Positions 7,360 through 15,765 of a DNA stretch of 64,000 bases are shown piece by piece. The DNA is from Leisingera sp. SS27 (GTDB lineage Bacteria > Pseudomonadota > Alphaproteobacteria > Rhodobacterales > Rhodobacteraceae): the NCBI RefSeq assembly GCF_028368855.1, contig NZ_JAQNCY010000009.1, forward strand, positions 62,001-126,000, given 5' to 3'. Below the pieces are notes generated by a model, which saw nothing but the letters and a program-made list of their open reading frames with translations, ran no database searches and was not told the DNA's origin. The stretch's first letter is position 1, and each line of letters starts with the position of its first letter. The position numbers and the translations under genes are program-made.

Positions 7360-8847
7360 ATGACCGAACTCAATAAATTGACCCTGGCAGAGGCCCGCGA
7401 CGCGCTGCGCAAGGGCGACACCACTTCCGTTGAGCTGACCGAAGCCTGCCTCAAGGCAATCGACTCGGCTGACGCGCTCAACGCATTTGTGCACAAGACG
7501 CCTGAACTGGCGATGGAACGCGCCAAGGCGGCGGACGACCGCATCAAGGCGGGCGATGCGCCGTCCATGTGCGGCCTGCCGATCGGCATCAAGGACCTGT
7601 TTTGCACCAAGGGCGTGCCGTCGCAGGCGGCCTCGAAGATTCTTGAAGGCTTCAAGCCGGAGTACGAATCCACCGTCAGCCAGAAACTGGCCGATGTCGG
7701 CTCCGTTATGCTGGGCAAGCTGAACATGGATGAGTTCGCCATGGGCTCCTCCAACGAAACCTCCGTCTACGGCAATGCCGTCAGCCCCTGGCGCCGCGGC
7801 AATGACGAGGCCCAGCTGACCCCGGGCGGCTCCTCCGGCGGTTCCGCCTCTGCCGTGGCGGCTGACCTGTGCCTGGCGGCCACCGGCACCGACACCGGCG
7901 GCTCGATCCGCCAGCCCGCCGCCTTTACCGGCACCGTCGGCATCAAGCCGACCTACGGCCGCTGCTCGCGCTGGGGTATCGTCGCCTTTGCCTCCTCGCT
8001 GGACCAGGCCGGGCCGATGACCAAATCAGTGCGCGACGCGGCGATCATGCTGGAAACCATGTGCGGCCACGACCCCAAGGATTCGACCTCTGCCGAACTG
8101 GCGGTGCCGGATTTCGAGGCGATGCTGACCGGCGATATCCGCGGCAAGAAGATCGGTATCCCCAAGGAATACCGCATGGACGGCATGCCGGGCGAGATTG
8201 AGAAGCTGTGGTCCGACGGCGCCGAGATGCTGAAGGCCGCCGGGGCCGAGATCGTTGATATCTCGCTGCCCCACACCAAATACGCGCTGCCCGCCTATTA
8301 CGTGATTGCCCCGGCTGAGGCGTCCTCGAATCTGGCGCGCTATGATGGTGTCCGCTATGGCCGCCGCGCCACGCTGGACGCGGGCGACGGCATCACCGAG
8401 ATGTACGAGAAGACCCGCGCCGAGGGCTTCGGCCACGAGGTGCAGCGCCGTGTGATGGTCGGCACCTATGTGCTGTCGGCAGGCTTCTATGACGCCTATT
8501 ACAACCGCGCCCGCCGCGTCCGCACCCTGATAAAGAAGGACTTCGAGGACGCTTTTGCCGCCGGCGTCGATGCGATCCTGACCCCGGCCACCCCGTCCGC
8601 GGCCTTTGGCCTGGGCGAGATGACTGAGGCGGATCCGGTGCAGATGTACCTCAATGACGTCTTCACCGTCACCGTGAACCTGGCGGGCCTGCCCGGCGTC
8701 GCGGTGCCTGCGGGCCTGGACAGCCAGGGCCTGCCGCTGGGGCTGCAGCTCATTGGCAAGCCCTGGGAAGAGGGCGATCTGCTGAACACTGCCTATGCGC
8801 TGGAGAATGCGGCGGGCTTTGTAGCCAAGCCGCAGCAATGGTGGTAA
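7360..8847 (+). CDS. gatA: Asp-tRNA(Asn)/Glu-tRNA(Gln) amidotransferase subunit A
   Basis: 495 residues of the amidase-signature family. GatA releases ammonia from glutamine and passes it to GatB for amidation of misacylated tRNA. The catalytic triad is visible: Lys78 in GIKDLF, cis-Ser158 in [11 protein letters not shown] and nucleophile Ser182 in [10 protein letters not shown], with the same 24-residue Ser-Ser spacing known from GatA structures. [23 protein letters not shown] near the C-terminus is typical of GatA rather than of generic amidases. The start ATG follows AGAGAGGCGATAAA; an upstream TTG is also in frame but has no ribosome site. It is downstream of gatC in the same direction. 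Confidence 0.97.
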   Translation: MTELNKLTLAEARDALRKGDTTSVELTEACLKAIDSADALNAFVHKTPELAMERAKAADDRIKAGDAPSMCGLPIGIKDLFCTKGVPSQAASKILEGFKPEYESTVSQKLADVGSVMLGKLNMDEFAMGSSNETSVYGNAVSPWRRGNDEAQLTPGGSSGGSASAVAADLCLAATGTDTGGSIRQPAAFTGTVGIKPTYGRCSRWGIVAFASSLDQAGPMTKSVRDAAIMLETMCGHDPKDSTSAELAVPDFEAMLTGDIRGKKIGIPKEYRMDGMPGEIEKLWSDGAEMLKAAGAEIVDISLPHTKYALPAYYVIAPAEASSNLARYDGVRYGRRATLDAGDGITEMYEKTRAEGFGHEVQRRVMVGTYVLSAGFYDAYYNRARRVRTLIKKDFEDAFAAGVDAILTPATPSAAFGLGEMTEADPVQMYLNDVFTVTVNLAGLPGVAVPAGLDSQGLPLGLQLIGKPWEEGDLLNTAYALENAAGFVAKPQQWW

Positions 8848-8887
8848 ACATCTGCGCAAGCAATTGAGCAGAGCTGACAGGTACCCC

Positions 8888-9673
8888 ATGCGCGCATTCG
8901 CATCTTACGCCGCCGCAGGCAGCCTTCTGGTTATGGCTGCCTGTTCCCCCCAGGTTCCGGACAGCGTCGCGGGCGTTGGCATCGACGGCGACCCGTTCGC
9001 GCCGCCGCCGGCCGCAGGCACCACGATCAATGGCGATCCGCTTGTGCCGCCGGCGCGGGTGTCCACCGAAACCGTTCCTTCCCACGCCGGGACGGCACCG
9101 CGCAGCACCGCCTCCACCACTGCAGCCGGAACCTTCAGCACCGCTGCGGCGTCGTCCAGCGACGCCGACATCGCGCGCCAGACAGAGGCAGCCCTGGCAG
9201 CTTCGCGCAGCAGTTCCAGCACTGGCACTGCGCCGCTGGATGCAAGCCCCTCCAACCCGGCACCGGAGCTGATCGGCAACGCGGGGATCTCGGACGAGAA
9301 CGACTTTCAGGCGGTGTCCGCCCGCCAGTCGATCGAAAGCGATGCCGAACGTTTGCAACGCCAGCGGTCGCAGTATCAGCAGGTGCAGCCCACCGCAGTG
9401 CCGGAACGTGGCGGTGATACCGGGCCGAACATCGTGAAATATGCGCTCAGCACGTCCAATCCCAAGGGGGTGCGCCTCTATACCCGGGCGGGCATCAACC
9501 TGCGGGCCCGCAGCCAGCGCAACTGTGCTGAGTTCGCTTCGCCTGACCAGGCCCAGATTGCTTTCCTGGAAAGCGGCGGCCCTCAGCGCGACCGCAAGGT
9601 GCTGGACCCGGATGGCGACGGCTTTGCCTGCGGCTGGGATCCGGCGCCCTACCGGCTGGCCGTCCAGAACTGA
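8888..9673 (+). CDS. lipoprotein with C-terminal Excalibur-like calcium-binding domain
   Basis: 261 residues. A signal of about 19 residues ends in VMAAC, so a lipid anchor at Cys is likely. Residues about 25-130 are low complexity (Ala, Pro, Ser, Thr), a flexible linker. The last 60 residues resemble the Excalibur domain: RNCAEFASPDQAQIAFLE, then DPDGDGFACGWD, a DxDxDG calcium-loop pattern flanked by two Cys that could form a disulphide. Such domains sit on secreted or envelope proteins. The gene ends TGATG, overlapping the start of a peptidoglycan amidase, so a joint cell-wall role is suggested. I chose the ATG at 8888 because the signal peptide begins there. Confidence 0.75.
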   Translation: MRAFASYAAAGSLLVMAACSPQVPDSVAGVGIDGDPFAPPPAAGTTINGDPLVPPARVSTETVPSHAGTAPRSTASTTAAGTFSTAAASSSDADIARQTEAALAASRSSSSTGTAPLDASPSNPAPELIGNAGISDENDFQAVSARQSIESDAERLQRQRSQYQQVQPTAVPERGGDTGPNIVKYALSTSNPKGVRLYTRAGINLRARSQRNCAEFASPDQAQIAFLESGGPQRDRKVLDPDGDGFACGWDPAPYRLAVQN

Positions 9674-10362
9674 TGCCGCCTGATGCGGGCAGGGCTGACC
9701 AGCCCGGCGCCATCTGGCACGCCAGCGCGAACTTCGGGCCGCGCAGGGACGGTCTGACGCCGTCCCTGATTGTATTGCACTACACTGCCATGGACAGTGC
9801 GCGTGCGGCACTGGAGCGGCTTTGCGATCCCGCGGCGGAGGTCTCCGCCCATTATCTGATCGGTGCAGACGGCACCCTTTGGCAGATGGTCGCCGAGAGC
9901 AGCCGCGCGTGGCATGCCGGTGCCGGAGAGTGGGCCGGGCAGGACGATGTCAACTCCCGTTCCATCGGCATCGAGCTCGACAACCGCGGCACGCATCCGT
10001 TCAGCGAGGCGCAGATGGCAGCGCTGGAGGCGCTGATGCGCGGTGTCATGCTGCGCTGGGGCATTCCGGCTGAAGGGGTAATCGGCCATTCCTGCATGGC
10101 GCCGGGCCGCAAATGCGATCCCGGCCCGCGCTTTGACTGGGCGCGCCTTGCCCGGCAGGGGCTGGCTGCAGGGTCGGCAGGCTCGGCAGTTCCGGAAAAG
10201 GTGGCATTCCCGCGTTTCCGGGCTGCAGCCGCCGCGGCCGGCTTTACGGCTCCGGCAGAGGACGAAACGCTTCTGACCGCAGTGCGGCTGCGATTCCGCC
10301 CTTGGGCACGCGGCCCGCTCTGCACCGAGGACTTTCTGCCTCTTGGTCCTCTGGTCCGCTAG
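9673..10362 (+). CDS. N-acetylmuramoyl-L-alanine amidase (Amidase_2 family)
   Basis: 229 residues with an Amidase_2/PGRP-like zinc fold. Expected zinc ligands are His36 (IVLHYTA), His139 (IGHSCMAPG) and Asp149 (KCDPG), as in AmiD-type enzymes that cleave the bond between MurNAc and the stem peptide. AHYLIGADGTLWQMV and SRAWHAG are also family-typical. No obvious signal peptide is present, so it may be a cytoplasmic enzyme recycling anhydro-muropeptides (AmpD-like) or may use another export route. It overlaps the stop of the Excalibur-type lipoprotein by one base. The C-terminal 60 residues after the domain are Ala- and Arg-rich with no recognised motif. Confidence 0.92.
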   Translation: MPPDAGRADQPGAIWHASANFGPRRDGLTPSLIVLHYTAMDSARAALERLCDPAAEVSAHYLIGADGTLWQMVAESSRAWHAGAGEWAGQDDVNSRSIGIELDNRGTHPFSEAQMAALEALMRGVMLRWGIPAEGVIGHSCMAPGRKCDPGPRFDWARLARQGLAAGSAGSAVPEKVAFPRFRAAAAAAGFTAPAEDETLLTAVRLRFRPWARGPLCTEDFLPLGPLVR

Positions 10363-10371
10363 GGCCGGGCT

Positions 10372-10495
10372 TTAGCGAGGCTCTGCCTCGCGCTCCGGGA
10401 TATTGGGGGCCAGATGAAGGGCGGATCCAATATTCATCTGGCTGAAAATATCCTGGGGTGAATTGGCCCTTCGCCAAGAGGGGCAAAGCCCCTGC
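10372..10495. repeat. multi-hairpin intergenic element before rnpB
   Basis: This gap holds no gene but several inverted repeats. A nested hairpin has outer arms GGATATT (10398-10404) and AATATCC (10447-10453) and inner 10-bp arms at 10409-10418 and 10433-10442. GGGGC-AAA-GCCCC follows at 10480-10492, and a small GAGGC/GCCTC hairpin precedes. It could end amidase transcription. The pattern resembles a dispersed Roseobacter intergenic element I recall, which is unverified here. Confidence 0.55.
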
Positions 10496-10510
10496 CGCTG
10501 CACTATCCGC

Positions 10511-10539
10511 TTGACGCCGCGCGCCGTTGTTCCTACGCC
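10511..10539 (+). promoter_or_regulatory. rnpB promoter
   Basis: A -35 box TTGACG (10511-10516) and a -10 box TACGCC (10534-10539) are separated by 17 bp. The -10 box ends 8 nt before the predicted 5' end of the RNase P RNA at 10547, which fits a sigma-70-type promoter well. The C-rich -10 is usual for alphaproteobacteria. Confidence 0.7.
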
Positions 10540-10546
10540 TCCCGTC

Positions 10547-10956
10547 GCGCAGAAGGCTGGATGGCCGCCGGCGCGGGGAGACCTGCGCGGGAGGAAAGTC
10601 CGGACTCCATGAAGCAGCGGTGCCGGGTAACGCCCGGGCGGGGAAACCCGACGGAAAGCGCCACAGAAAACAGACCGCCAGCCTCCGGGCTGGTAAGGGT
10701 GAAACGGTGGGGTAAGAGCCCACCGCGCCCCTGGCAACAGGGGCGGCACGGCAAGCCCCACCGGGAGCAATGCCAAATAGGGTCCCCGCGCGGGCAGGTT
10801 CCGGGTTTCCGGGATACCGCCGCTAGGTTCGCTTCAGCCGAGAGGGACCGGGTTGGCAGCTTGAGCGGCGCAGCAATGCGCCGCCTAGATGAATGGTCAT
10901 CGATCCCTGCTTTACGGGGCAGGGGGGACAGGATCCGGCTTACAGGCCTTCTGCGC
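10547..10956 (+). ncRNA. rnpB: RNase P RNA (bacterial class A)
   Basis: The catalytic RNA of RNase P, which matures tRNA 5' ends. The conserved core is evident: GAGGAAAGTCCGGACTCC (P4/J region) at about 10590 and, near the 3' end, AGATGAATGGTCATC followed by ACAGGATCCGGCTTACAG. The ends are set by the terminal P1 helix: GCGCAGAAGGC at 10547-10557 pairs perfectly with GCCTTCTGCGC at 10946-10956, giving about 410 nt, a normal length. Open frames crossing this region are therefore not genes. A promoter with correct spacing lies just upstream. No U-tract terminator is seen before the rpmG promoter. Confidence 0.97.
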
Positions 10957-10987
10957 ATTAATCCCTCAGAGAATGGGGAGAATCCTA

Positions 10988-11015
10988 TTGACTTGGGGGC
11001 TGGGGACGGTAAAAG
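10988..11015 (+). promoter_or_regulatory. rpmG promoter
   Basis: TTGACT at 10988-10993 and TAAAAG at 11010-11015 are separated by 16 bp and lie 62 bp before the rpmG start. This gives the L33 gene its own promoter independent of rnpB. Match quality is moderate. Confidence 0.5.
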
Positions 11016-11076
11016 CCGGGCTTCAGATAGGAATTTACCGAGAGGCCCCTGCCTTTTCGGACGCAGGAGAAGCACC

Positions 11077-11244
11077 ATGGCGAAGCCGACCACAATCAAG
11101 ATCCGCCTGAACTCGAGCGCGGGCACCGGCCACTTCTATGTGACCAAGAAAAACGCACGCACCATGACCGAGAAAATGGTTGTGCGGAAGTACGACCCGG
11201 TTGTGCGTAAGCACGTCGAGTACAAAGAAGGCAAAATCAAGTAA
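11077..11244 (+). CDS. rpmG: 50S ribosomal protein L33
   Basis: 55 residues, beginning [20 protein letters not shown] and ending [11 protein letters not shown]. This is the zinc-free (C-minus) L33 type because no Cys pairs are present. It is a component of the large ribosomal subunit near the E site. The ATG follows a CAGGAGAAGCACC ribosome site. A separate promoter lies between rnpB and this gene, and a strong hairpin with a U-tract ends the unit 27 nt downstream. Confidence 0.97.
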   Translation: MAKPTTIKIRLNSSAGTGHFYVTKKNARTMTEKMVVRKYDPVVRKHVEYKEGKIK

Positions 11245-11270
11245 GCCTTCTTTGCTGACTGATTTCCGGA

Positions 11271-11302
11271 AACGGGTCGCGCTGCGCGGCCCGTTTTCTT
11301 TT
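11271..11302 (+). terminator. rho-independent terminator of rpmG
   Basis: Arms AACGGG and CCCGTT enclose an inner CGCG/CGCG stem and are followed directly by TTTTCTTTT. It lies 27 nt after the rpmG stop. Confidence 0.85.
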
Positions 11303-11440
11303 GTGCGCACGGCCGCATGGGCCCGCTGCCTGCAATTGTCGGAAAATGCTGCGCGCATTGTCCCGCGCCCCGGCACCTTCTTGCCCCAATTCACACCTAG
11401 CCTGATGCCCTGGGTGAACAAGTGAACGGGTGAATGTGCA

Positions 11441-11857
11441 GTGCGGGTTTTCTTCTTGGCAGCGGTAATATCAGTGGCCGGTGCGCCGGTCTCCAGTTTT
11501 TTCGAGACCAAGCCGGGCGTGCCGCTGCCCCCGGCGGTCAGCGCTGAGCCTTTGCCTGCGGCCGCAAAAAATACAAGGCAGCAGGCACAGGCGCAGCAGA
11601 TCGTTTCCGAACATGGCGTCCGCATCAACGGGCGGAAACTGACTTTGAGCCTTGTTCGCGACGGCAGCGCCGGAGTGGCTGTGCTGCAGGCTGCCAGGAC
11701 AAGCGCAGTGCCAGTGCTGCCCGTGATTGCGGAGGTCGAATTTCTGGAAATGATCCGCAGCGCTTCCGGTTGCCGTGTGAACGGGCTCCCGCAGAGAGTT
11801 GCCGGCCGGCAGGGGACACTTGCCATCTCCGCCGGCCTTGATTGCTCAGGCGCCTGA
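11441..11857 (+). CDS. hypothetical exported protein
   Basis: 138 residues from a GTG start. Residues 1-20 (MRVFFLAAVISVAGAPVSSF) look like a signal peptide, followed by a Pro- and Ala-rich linker to about residue 45. The rest contains KLTLSLVRDGSAGVAVLQAA and two Cys near the end (SGCRVNGL and LDCSG) that could form a disulphide. I do not recognise a family. It lies between the rpmG terminator and a convergent GNAT gene, with only 2 nt between their stops. No clear ribosome site is seen, which lowers confidence in the exact start. Confidence 0.55.
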   Translation: MRVFFLAAVISVAGAPVSSFFETKPGVPLPPAVSAEPLPAAAKNTRQQAQAQQIVSEHGVRINGRKLTLSLVRDGSAGVAVLQAARTSAVPVLPVIAEVEFLEMIRSASGCRVNGLPQRVAGRQGTLAISAGLDCSGA

Positions 11858-11859
11858 CC

Positions 11860-12333
11860 TCAGGCGCGCCATTCAGCGACGGTCAGCACAGGCTCCATCT
11901 CCATGCCCTGCATCAGCGCGGCTGAGGCGCCGTTGAATGGCGCATAGGTGGCCGCAATCACAGTGGCCCCATTTGCCAGCGCCTGCGTCCTCATGGCCTC
12001 CACCAGCGCCTTGCCCACGCCCATGCGGCGCCAGGCTTCGATGACGGAAATGTGGTGCAGCATGGCGCGTGTCTCAGCCGCGCGGACGGGCAGGGCGGGG
12101 CGGTTCTGCAGTTCATAGATCAGGTAGCCCAGAAGCGCTCCCTGCGGGCTCTCAGCGGCCAGCGCATGGACGTTGTCCTGCTGCAGCCAGCCTTGCAGCC
12201 AGGCGGCCAGGTCGCCGCCGCCAGGGGCTGGAATGTGGCGCTCCGGCTGGTGCTCGGCGTGCAGCGCGTGCAGGTCCTGCAAGAGCGGCAGCAGGCGGTC
12301 TGCCTCTGCCGCCGGGATCTCAATGATTTCCAT
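11860..12333 (-). CDS. GNAT-family N-acetyltransferase
   Basis: 157 residues. The acetyl-CoA binding region is recognisable: HHISVIEAWRRMGVGKALVEAM (beta-4 strand and the R/Q-x-x-G-x-G/A pyrophosphate loop) at about 92-113, followed by ATYAPFNGASAALMQGMEMEP, the usual AxxFYxxxGF-like helix. It should transfer an acetyl group from acetyl-CoA to an amine or thiol; the acceptor is unknown. It is cytoplasmic. It converges on the 11441 gene and is followed upstream by a terminator of the next minus-strand gene, so it is transcribed alone. Confidence 0.85.
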   Translation of the reverse strand: MEIIEIPAAEADRLLPLLQDLHALHAEHQPERHIPAPGGGDLAAWLQGWLQQDNVHALAAESPQGALLGYLIYELQNRPALPVRAAETRAMLHHISVIEAWRRMGVGKALVEAMRTQALANGATVIAATYAPFNGASAALMQGMEMEPVLTVAEWRA

Positions 12334-12364
12334 GGGTGTGTCCCCTGTTATTGTTGTTCAAATG

Positions 12365-12393
12365 AAAAGGGGCGGATCCTTGCGGTCCGCCCC
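12365..12393 (-). terminator. terminator of the Bax-inhibitor-like gene
   Basis: On the minus strand GGGGCGGA and TCCGCCCC form an 8-bp stem (12369-12376 and 12386-12393) with a 9-nt loop, followed by a TTTT run. It sits 26 nt downstream of the 12419 stop. Confidence 0.8.
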
Positions 12394-12418
12394 TCGCTGT
12401 TTGGTATGTGGCCTGCGG

Positions 12419-13195
12419 TTATTCGCGGTTGCCAAGCAGTTGGAGCAGCATCATGAACATGTTGATGAAGTCCAGATACAGGCTCAGCGCGCCCATGATC
12501 GCGGACTTCGCCAGCCACTCCTGGTCGCCCGCGTGGGCCATCTGCAGGTAGTCGTTCTTGATGCGCTGGGTGTCATAGGCGGTCAGGCCTGCAAAGATCA
12601 GCACGCCGATCACGGAGATCGCAAACGCCATGGCGGAGGACGCCAGGAAAATGTTGACGATCGAGGCCACGATCAGGCCGATCAGACCCATGATCAGGAA
12701 GGAGCCCATGCCGCTGAGGTCCTTCTTGGTGGTGTAGCCCACCAGCGACAGGCCCGCGAAGGCGATGGAGGTGATCAGGAACACCTGCACGATGCTCTCG
12801 CCGGTGAAGACCAGGAAGATCGAGCTGATCGACAGGCCCATCACGGTGGCAAAAACATAGAACAGCAGCTGAACGCCGGCAGCGGACATGCGATTAGCGG
12901 CCGCACCGATGCCGAAGATGAAGGCCAGCGGCGCAAACATGATAACCCAGCGCAGCGGCGACAGGTAAATTGCTGAACCCAGGCTGGTCAGATACTTGCC
13001 AGTGCTCAGTTCAGCCACGGCATTGGCCGGGTCCGAGGTGACGGCCAGGCCTGCAACCGCCCAGGCGGCCAGGAAGGTGATGAACGTGCCTGCCGACATG
13101 GTGGCATAGACTTTGTTCATATGGGCGCGGAGGCCCTCATCAATCTGCTGGGCGCGGGCGCCCGCAGCAGAGCGGATGGTGTCGAATTGTGCCAT
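12419..13195 (-). CDS. Bax inhibitor-1/YccA family membrane protein
   Basis: 258 residues with about seven hydrophobic segments. The family hallmarks are MNKVYATMSAGTFITFLAAW in the first span, SSIFLVFTGESIVQVF, and late GLTAYDTQRIKNDY followed by ALSLYLDFINMFMMLLQLLG. BI-1/YccA proteins are inner-membrane calcium-leak or stress proteins, and YccA binds FtsH in E. coli. The ATG at 13195 is the usual start; an upstream extension would add an Arg-rich tail with no ribosome site. It is monocistronic, with its own terminator, and is preceded by the terminator of the DUF1127 gene. Confidence 0.92.
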   Translation of the reverse strand: MAQFDTIRSAAGARAQQIDEGLRAHMNKVYATMSAGTFITFLAAWAVAGLAVTSDPANAVAELSTGKYLTSLGSAIYLSPLRWVIMFAPLAFIFGIGAAANRMSAAGVQLLFYVFATVMGLSISSIFLVFTGESIVQVFLITSIAFAGLSLVGYTTKKDLSGMGSFLIMGLIGLIVASIVNIFLASSAMAFAISVIGVLIFAGLTAYDTQRIKNDYLQMAHAGDQEWLAKSAIMGALSLYLDFINMFMMLLQLLGNRE

Positions 13196-13320
13196 ATTGA
13201 ATGGTCTCCGTAATCTACTCCCTCGCTGCCGACACACGAATGGGACCGCGGGCCTCAGCTTTCCCGCCAAATATCGGGTGAAGCAGGCTTCGGTTCAAGT
13301 ATTTCAGACAAAGAAATACA

Positions 13321-13359
13321 TGAAAAAACAACCAAACGGGCCGCGCTGCGGCGGCCCGT
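13321..13359 (-). terminator. terminator of the DUF1127 gene
   Basis: On the minus strand ACGGGCCG pairs with CGGCCCGT around a short GC-rich loop, followed by a T-rich tract (TTTGGTTGTTTTTT). It lies 34 nt after the 13393 stop. Confidence 0.75.
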
Positions 13360-13392
13360 CCGGAATAGTGCGCCAGGAATGGGGCGGCTTTC

Positions 13393-13614
13393 TTAGAAAC
13401 GCCAGTGATCCGGTGCTTTCCAGAACCCGCCGCGGGCCTCTGCGTCCGCCTGTGCACGGGTCACGCCGATGTCCTTCAGCGCGCGGTCATCCAGCCGTGC
13501 CAGCTGTCGGCGCTGGCGCCAGGCAGCCATGTGCAGCCGCAGGCGGGCGGTCAGGGACAGCTGGGGCTTGGCGCCGTGGCAAGAGGTGGTGCAGGTAGAG
13601 GTCGCGAGGGTCAT
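13393..13614 (-). CDS. DUF1127 small Arg-rich protein
   Basis: 73 residues. The C-terminal 45 form the DUF1127 (YjiS-like) motif: RQLARLDDRALKDIGVTRA followed by an acidic turn and WKAPDHW. Known DUF1127 proteins are small, basic and strongly regulated; some act in RNA turnover or in phosphate and carbon metabolism in alphaproteobacteria. The N-terminal 20 residues include TSTCTTSCHG, which is not part of the domain. It is divergent from a LysR regulator across 125 bp of AT-rich DNA, so that regulator is the obvious candidate controller. A terminator follows it. Confidence 0.85.
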   Translation of the reverse strand: MTLATSTCTTSCHGAKPQLSLTARLRLHMAAWRQRRQLARLDDRALKDIGVTRAQADAEARGGFWKAPDHWRF

Positions 13615-13639
13615 TGGCTTGGTCCTTCAGTTGGGTTTG

Positions 13640-13739
13640 TGATGCATCCCTTCTGGGTGATCAATTGTGTTGATGAATATGGGGTGCTATGGCATATTTT
13701 GAAAACGAATGTTTTTGATCCAATGAATCAGGTTCTGTG
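13640..13739. promoter_or_regulatory. AT-rich divergent promoter region (DUF1127 / LysR)
   Basis: This stretch is markedly AT-rich against its surroundings. It contains the inverted repeat AAAAC-GAAT-GTTTT at 13702-13715, a plausible LysR-type binding core between the two divergent genes. The assignment is by position and symmetry only. Confidence 0.4.
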
Positions 13740-14621
13740 ATGGTAAGAAATCTCGATATCACCACGCTCCGCTCTTTTGTGGCGGTGGCGGAATACGGCG
13801 GGGTGACCCGTGCCGCCGGTTTTCTGCATCTGACCCAGTCGGCGGTCTCCATGCAGATGAAGCGGCTGGAGGAGCTCTTGGGGCTGGAATTGCTGGACCG
13901 GTCCGGCCGCACCATTGCGCTGACGGCCGAGGGCGAGCAGATGCTGGGCTATGCCCGCAAGATGGTTGCGCTGAATGATGAGGTGATCAGCCGGCTGACC
14001 GACCAGGCCTTTGAGGGCGAGGTTCTGCTGGGGGTGCCGCATGATGTGGTGCACCCGGTCATCCCGCAGGTGCTGAAGCGGTTCAGCCTCAGCTATCCGC
14101 GGGTCAATGTGAACCTCTGCACCTCAAATACCCGGGATCTCAAGACCGAGTTCGCGCGCGGTGCCTTTGACCTGATCCTGACCACCGAAACCGGCGCGGG
14201 CGAGGGCGGTGAGACCATTCACAGCATGCCCCTGCGCTGGGTTGGCGCGCCGGACGGGGCGGTCTGGCGGCAGCGGCCCCTGCGGCTCGGCTTCTGCCGC
14301 AACTGCAGTTTCCGCCCGGTGGCGACTGCGGCGCTGGATGAGGCCGGTATCGAATGGGAAATGGCGCTGGACAGCGACTCGGACCGCACTGTCGAGGCAA
14401 CGGTCAGCGCCGACCTGGCCGTCGGAGTGCTGCTGGAGGGCACCCAGCCGTCCTATCAGGAACTGATCGGCCCGGGCTGCAGCCTGCCGGAACTGCCGAT
14501 GCAGCATATCAACCTGTACGGGGCGGAGCGCGTGCATGCGCCCTATGTCGAGGAACTGGCGGCGTTCATCCGGCAGGGTTTCCAGGGGCTGTGGTCAACA
14601 CCGCTGCGCGCCGCCAGCTGA
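13740..14621 (+). CDS. LysR-family transcriptional regulator
   Basis: 293 residues. The winged HTH at residues 5-64 is typical: LRSFVAVAEYGGVTRAAGFLHLTQSAVSMQMKRLE. The effector domain runs from about 92 with GVPHDVVHPVIPQVLKRF, and TLTTE-like DLILTTETGAG marks the first subdomain. The effector is unknown. The ATG at 13740 is preferred to an overlapping GTG at 13737. The gene is divergent from the DUF1127 gene, the usual LysR-target arrangement, and converges on a quinone oxidoreductase gene across a hairpin-rich spacer. Confidence 0.9.
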   Translation: MVRNLDITTLRSFVAVAEYGGVTRAAGFLHLTQSAVSMQMKRLEELLGLELLDRSGRTIALTAEGEQMLGYARKMVALNDEVISRLTDQAFEGEVLLGVPHDVVHPVIPQVLKRFSLSYPRVNVNLCTSNTRDLKTEFARGAFDLILTTETGAGEGGETIHSMPLRWVGAPDGAVWRQRPLRLGFCRNCSFRPVATAALDEAGIEWEMALDSDSDRTVEATVSADLAVGVLLEGTQPSYQELIGPGCSLPELPMQHINLYGAERVHAPYVEELAAFIRQGFQGLWSTPLRAAS

Positions 14622-14638
14622 ACCGCTGGCAGGGCGGA

Positions 14639-14776
14639 GCTCCCGCGCCCGCAGGCTGCCCTGGCTTTGCCAGCGCACCCTTGGCGGTCTTGGGCCAGGC
14701 TCAGCGCCACAGGCGCTGAGCCTGGCCCAACCGCTGCAGTGCATTTCGCAGAAATGCGCTGGTTGCGGGCGGGAGC
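14639..14776. repeat. multibranched inverted-repeat element between convergent genes
   Basis: An outer stem (GCTCCCGC-g-CCCGCA at 14639-14653 with TGCGGGCGGGAGC at 14764-14776) encloses three hairpins. These are CTGGC-ttt-GCCAG at 14661-14673, a perfect 19-bp stem with a 3-nt ACA loop at 14690-14730, and GCATTTC-gca-GAAATGC at 14741-14757. The layout resembles a multi-way junction. It separates two convergent genes and could act as a bidirectional terminator. No coding potential is seen. Confidence 0.7.
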
Positions 14777-14799
14777 CCTTACGGCGGCCGCTGGGATTG

Positions 14800-15765
14800 T
14801 CAGTTGCCGCCCATGGTGATCACCACTTTGCCGGTGGACTTGCGGCTGCGCAGCAGTTCCAGCCCTTCCGCGGCCTGCGCCAGCGGCAGGGTGTGGCTGA
14901 TGTGCGGCTTGATCAGGCCCTCGCCGTGCCAGGCAAACAGCGTCTCAAAAGACTGCCGCACCGCTTCGGGGCGGAACTTCATGTAGCCGCCCAGGTAGAA
15001 GCCGATCACCGTCAGGTTCTTTACAAGCAGATGGTTGGCCGGGATCTGCGGCACTTCGCCTCCGGCGAAACCGACCGGCAGCAGCCGTGCTCCGGGATTG
15101 GCAGAGCGGAAAGCGGCTTTCCAAACGTCGCCGCCAATGGCGTCGTAGACCACATCTGCCCCGCCAAGCGCCTTGACCGCACTGCGCAGGTCCTCGCCGG
15201 CATCGATCAGATGGTCAGCGCCTGCGGCCGCGGCTGTATCCAGCTTGTCCTGGCCGCGGGCCTGGGCGATCACGGTTGCCCCCATCAGCTTGCCGATTTC
15301 CACCGCGGTCAGCCCGACGCCGCCTGCGGCTCCGGTCACCAGCAGGGTCTCACCAGGCTGCAGGCGGGCACAGTGATCCAGGGCCATATGGCTGGTGCCA
15401 TAAGCGATCTGTATCGCCGCGGCATGCTCAAAACTCATCGTGTCCGGGATCCGGGTCAGCCGCGCGGTATCAAAGACACCCGCTTCGGCCAGTCCGCCGG
15501 AGCCGCCGAACACTGCCACCCGGTCGCCAATGGCAAAACCTGCGGTGCCGCTGCCAAGCGCCGTCACCACCCCGGCCGCTTCCAGCCCCAGGGTGAAGGG
15601 GGGCTCAGGTGTATCCTGATAGGTGCCCTTTATCATTAGCAGATCGGCAAAGTTCAGGCCGCAGGCATGAAGGGCAACGGCCGCCTTGCCCGCTCCGGGT
15701 GCCGGACATTGCGTTTCCGTCAGCACTGGCGGTGTGCCAATCGCGGAGACTTGGAAAGCCTGCAT
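14800..15765 (-). CDS. zinc-free quinone oxidoreductase (MDR family)
   Basis: 321 residues of the medium-chain dehydrogenase/reductase superfamily. The GroES-like N-terminal domain has LHACGLNFADLLMIKGTYQ and FTLGLEAAGVVTALG. The Rossmann domain has LLVTGAAGGVGLTAVEIGKLMGATVIA with the AAxGGVG nucleotide motif, probably NADPH. Structural and catalytic zinc cysteines are absent, as in QOR-type enzymes that reduce quinones or enones. It is cytoplasmic. It stands alone, 351 bp from the HTH gene that starts at 16117 and converging on the LysR gene. An acryloyl-CoA reductase-like or other enone-reductase role cannot be ruled out. Confidence 0.9.
   Translation of the reverse strand: MQAFQVSAIGTPPVLTETQCPAPGAGKAAVALHACGLNFADLLMIKGTYQDTPEPPFTLGLEAAGVVTALGSGTAGFAIGDRVAVFGGSGGLAEAGVFDTARLTRIPDTMSFEHAAAIQIAYGTSHMALDHCARLQPGETLLVTGAAGGVGLTAVEIGKLMGATVIAQARGQDKLDTAAAAGADHLIDAGEDLRSAVKALGGADVVYDAIGGDVWKAAFRSANPGARLLPVGFAGGEVPQIPANHLLVKNLTVIGFYLGGYMKFRPEAVRQSFETLFAWHGEGLIKPHISHTLPLAQAAEGLELLRSRKSTGKVVITMGGN

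Noticed and set aside
10561-11244. Long open frame running into rpmG
   Set aside because: Its first part is the RNase P RNA, and only the last 55 codons (L33) are coding.
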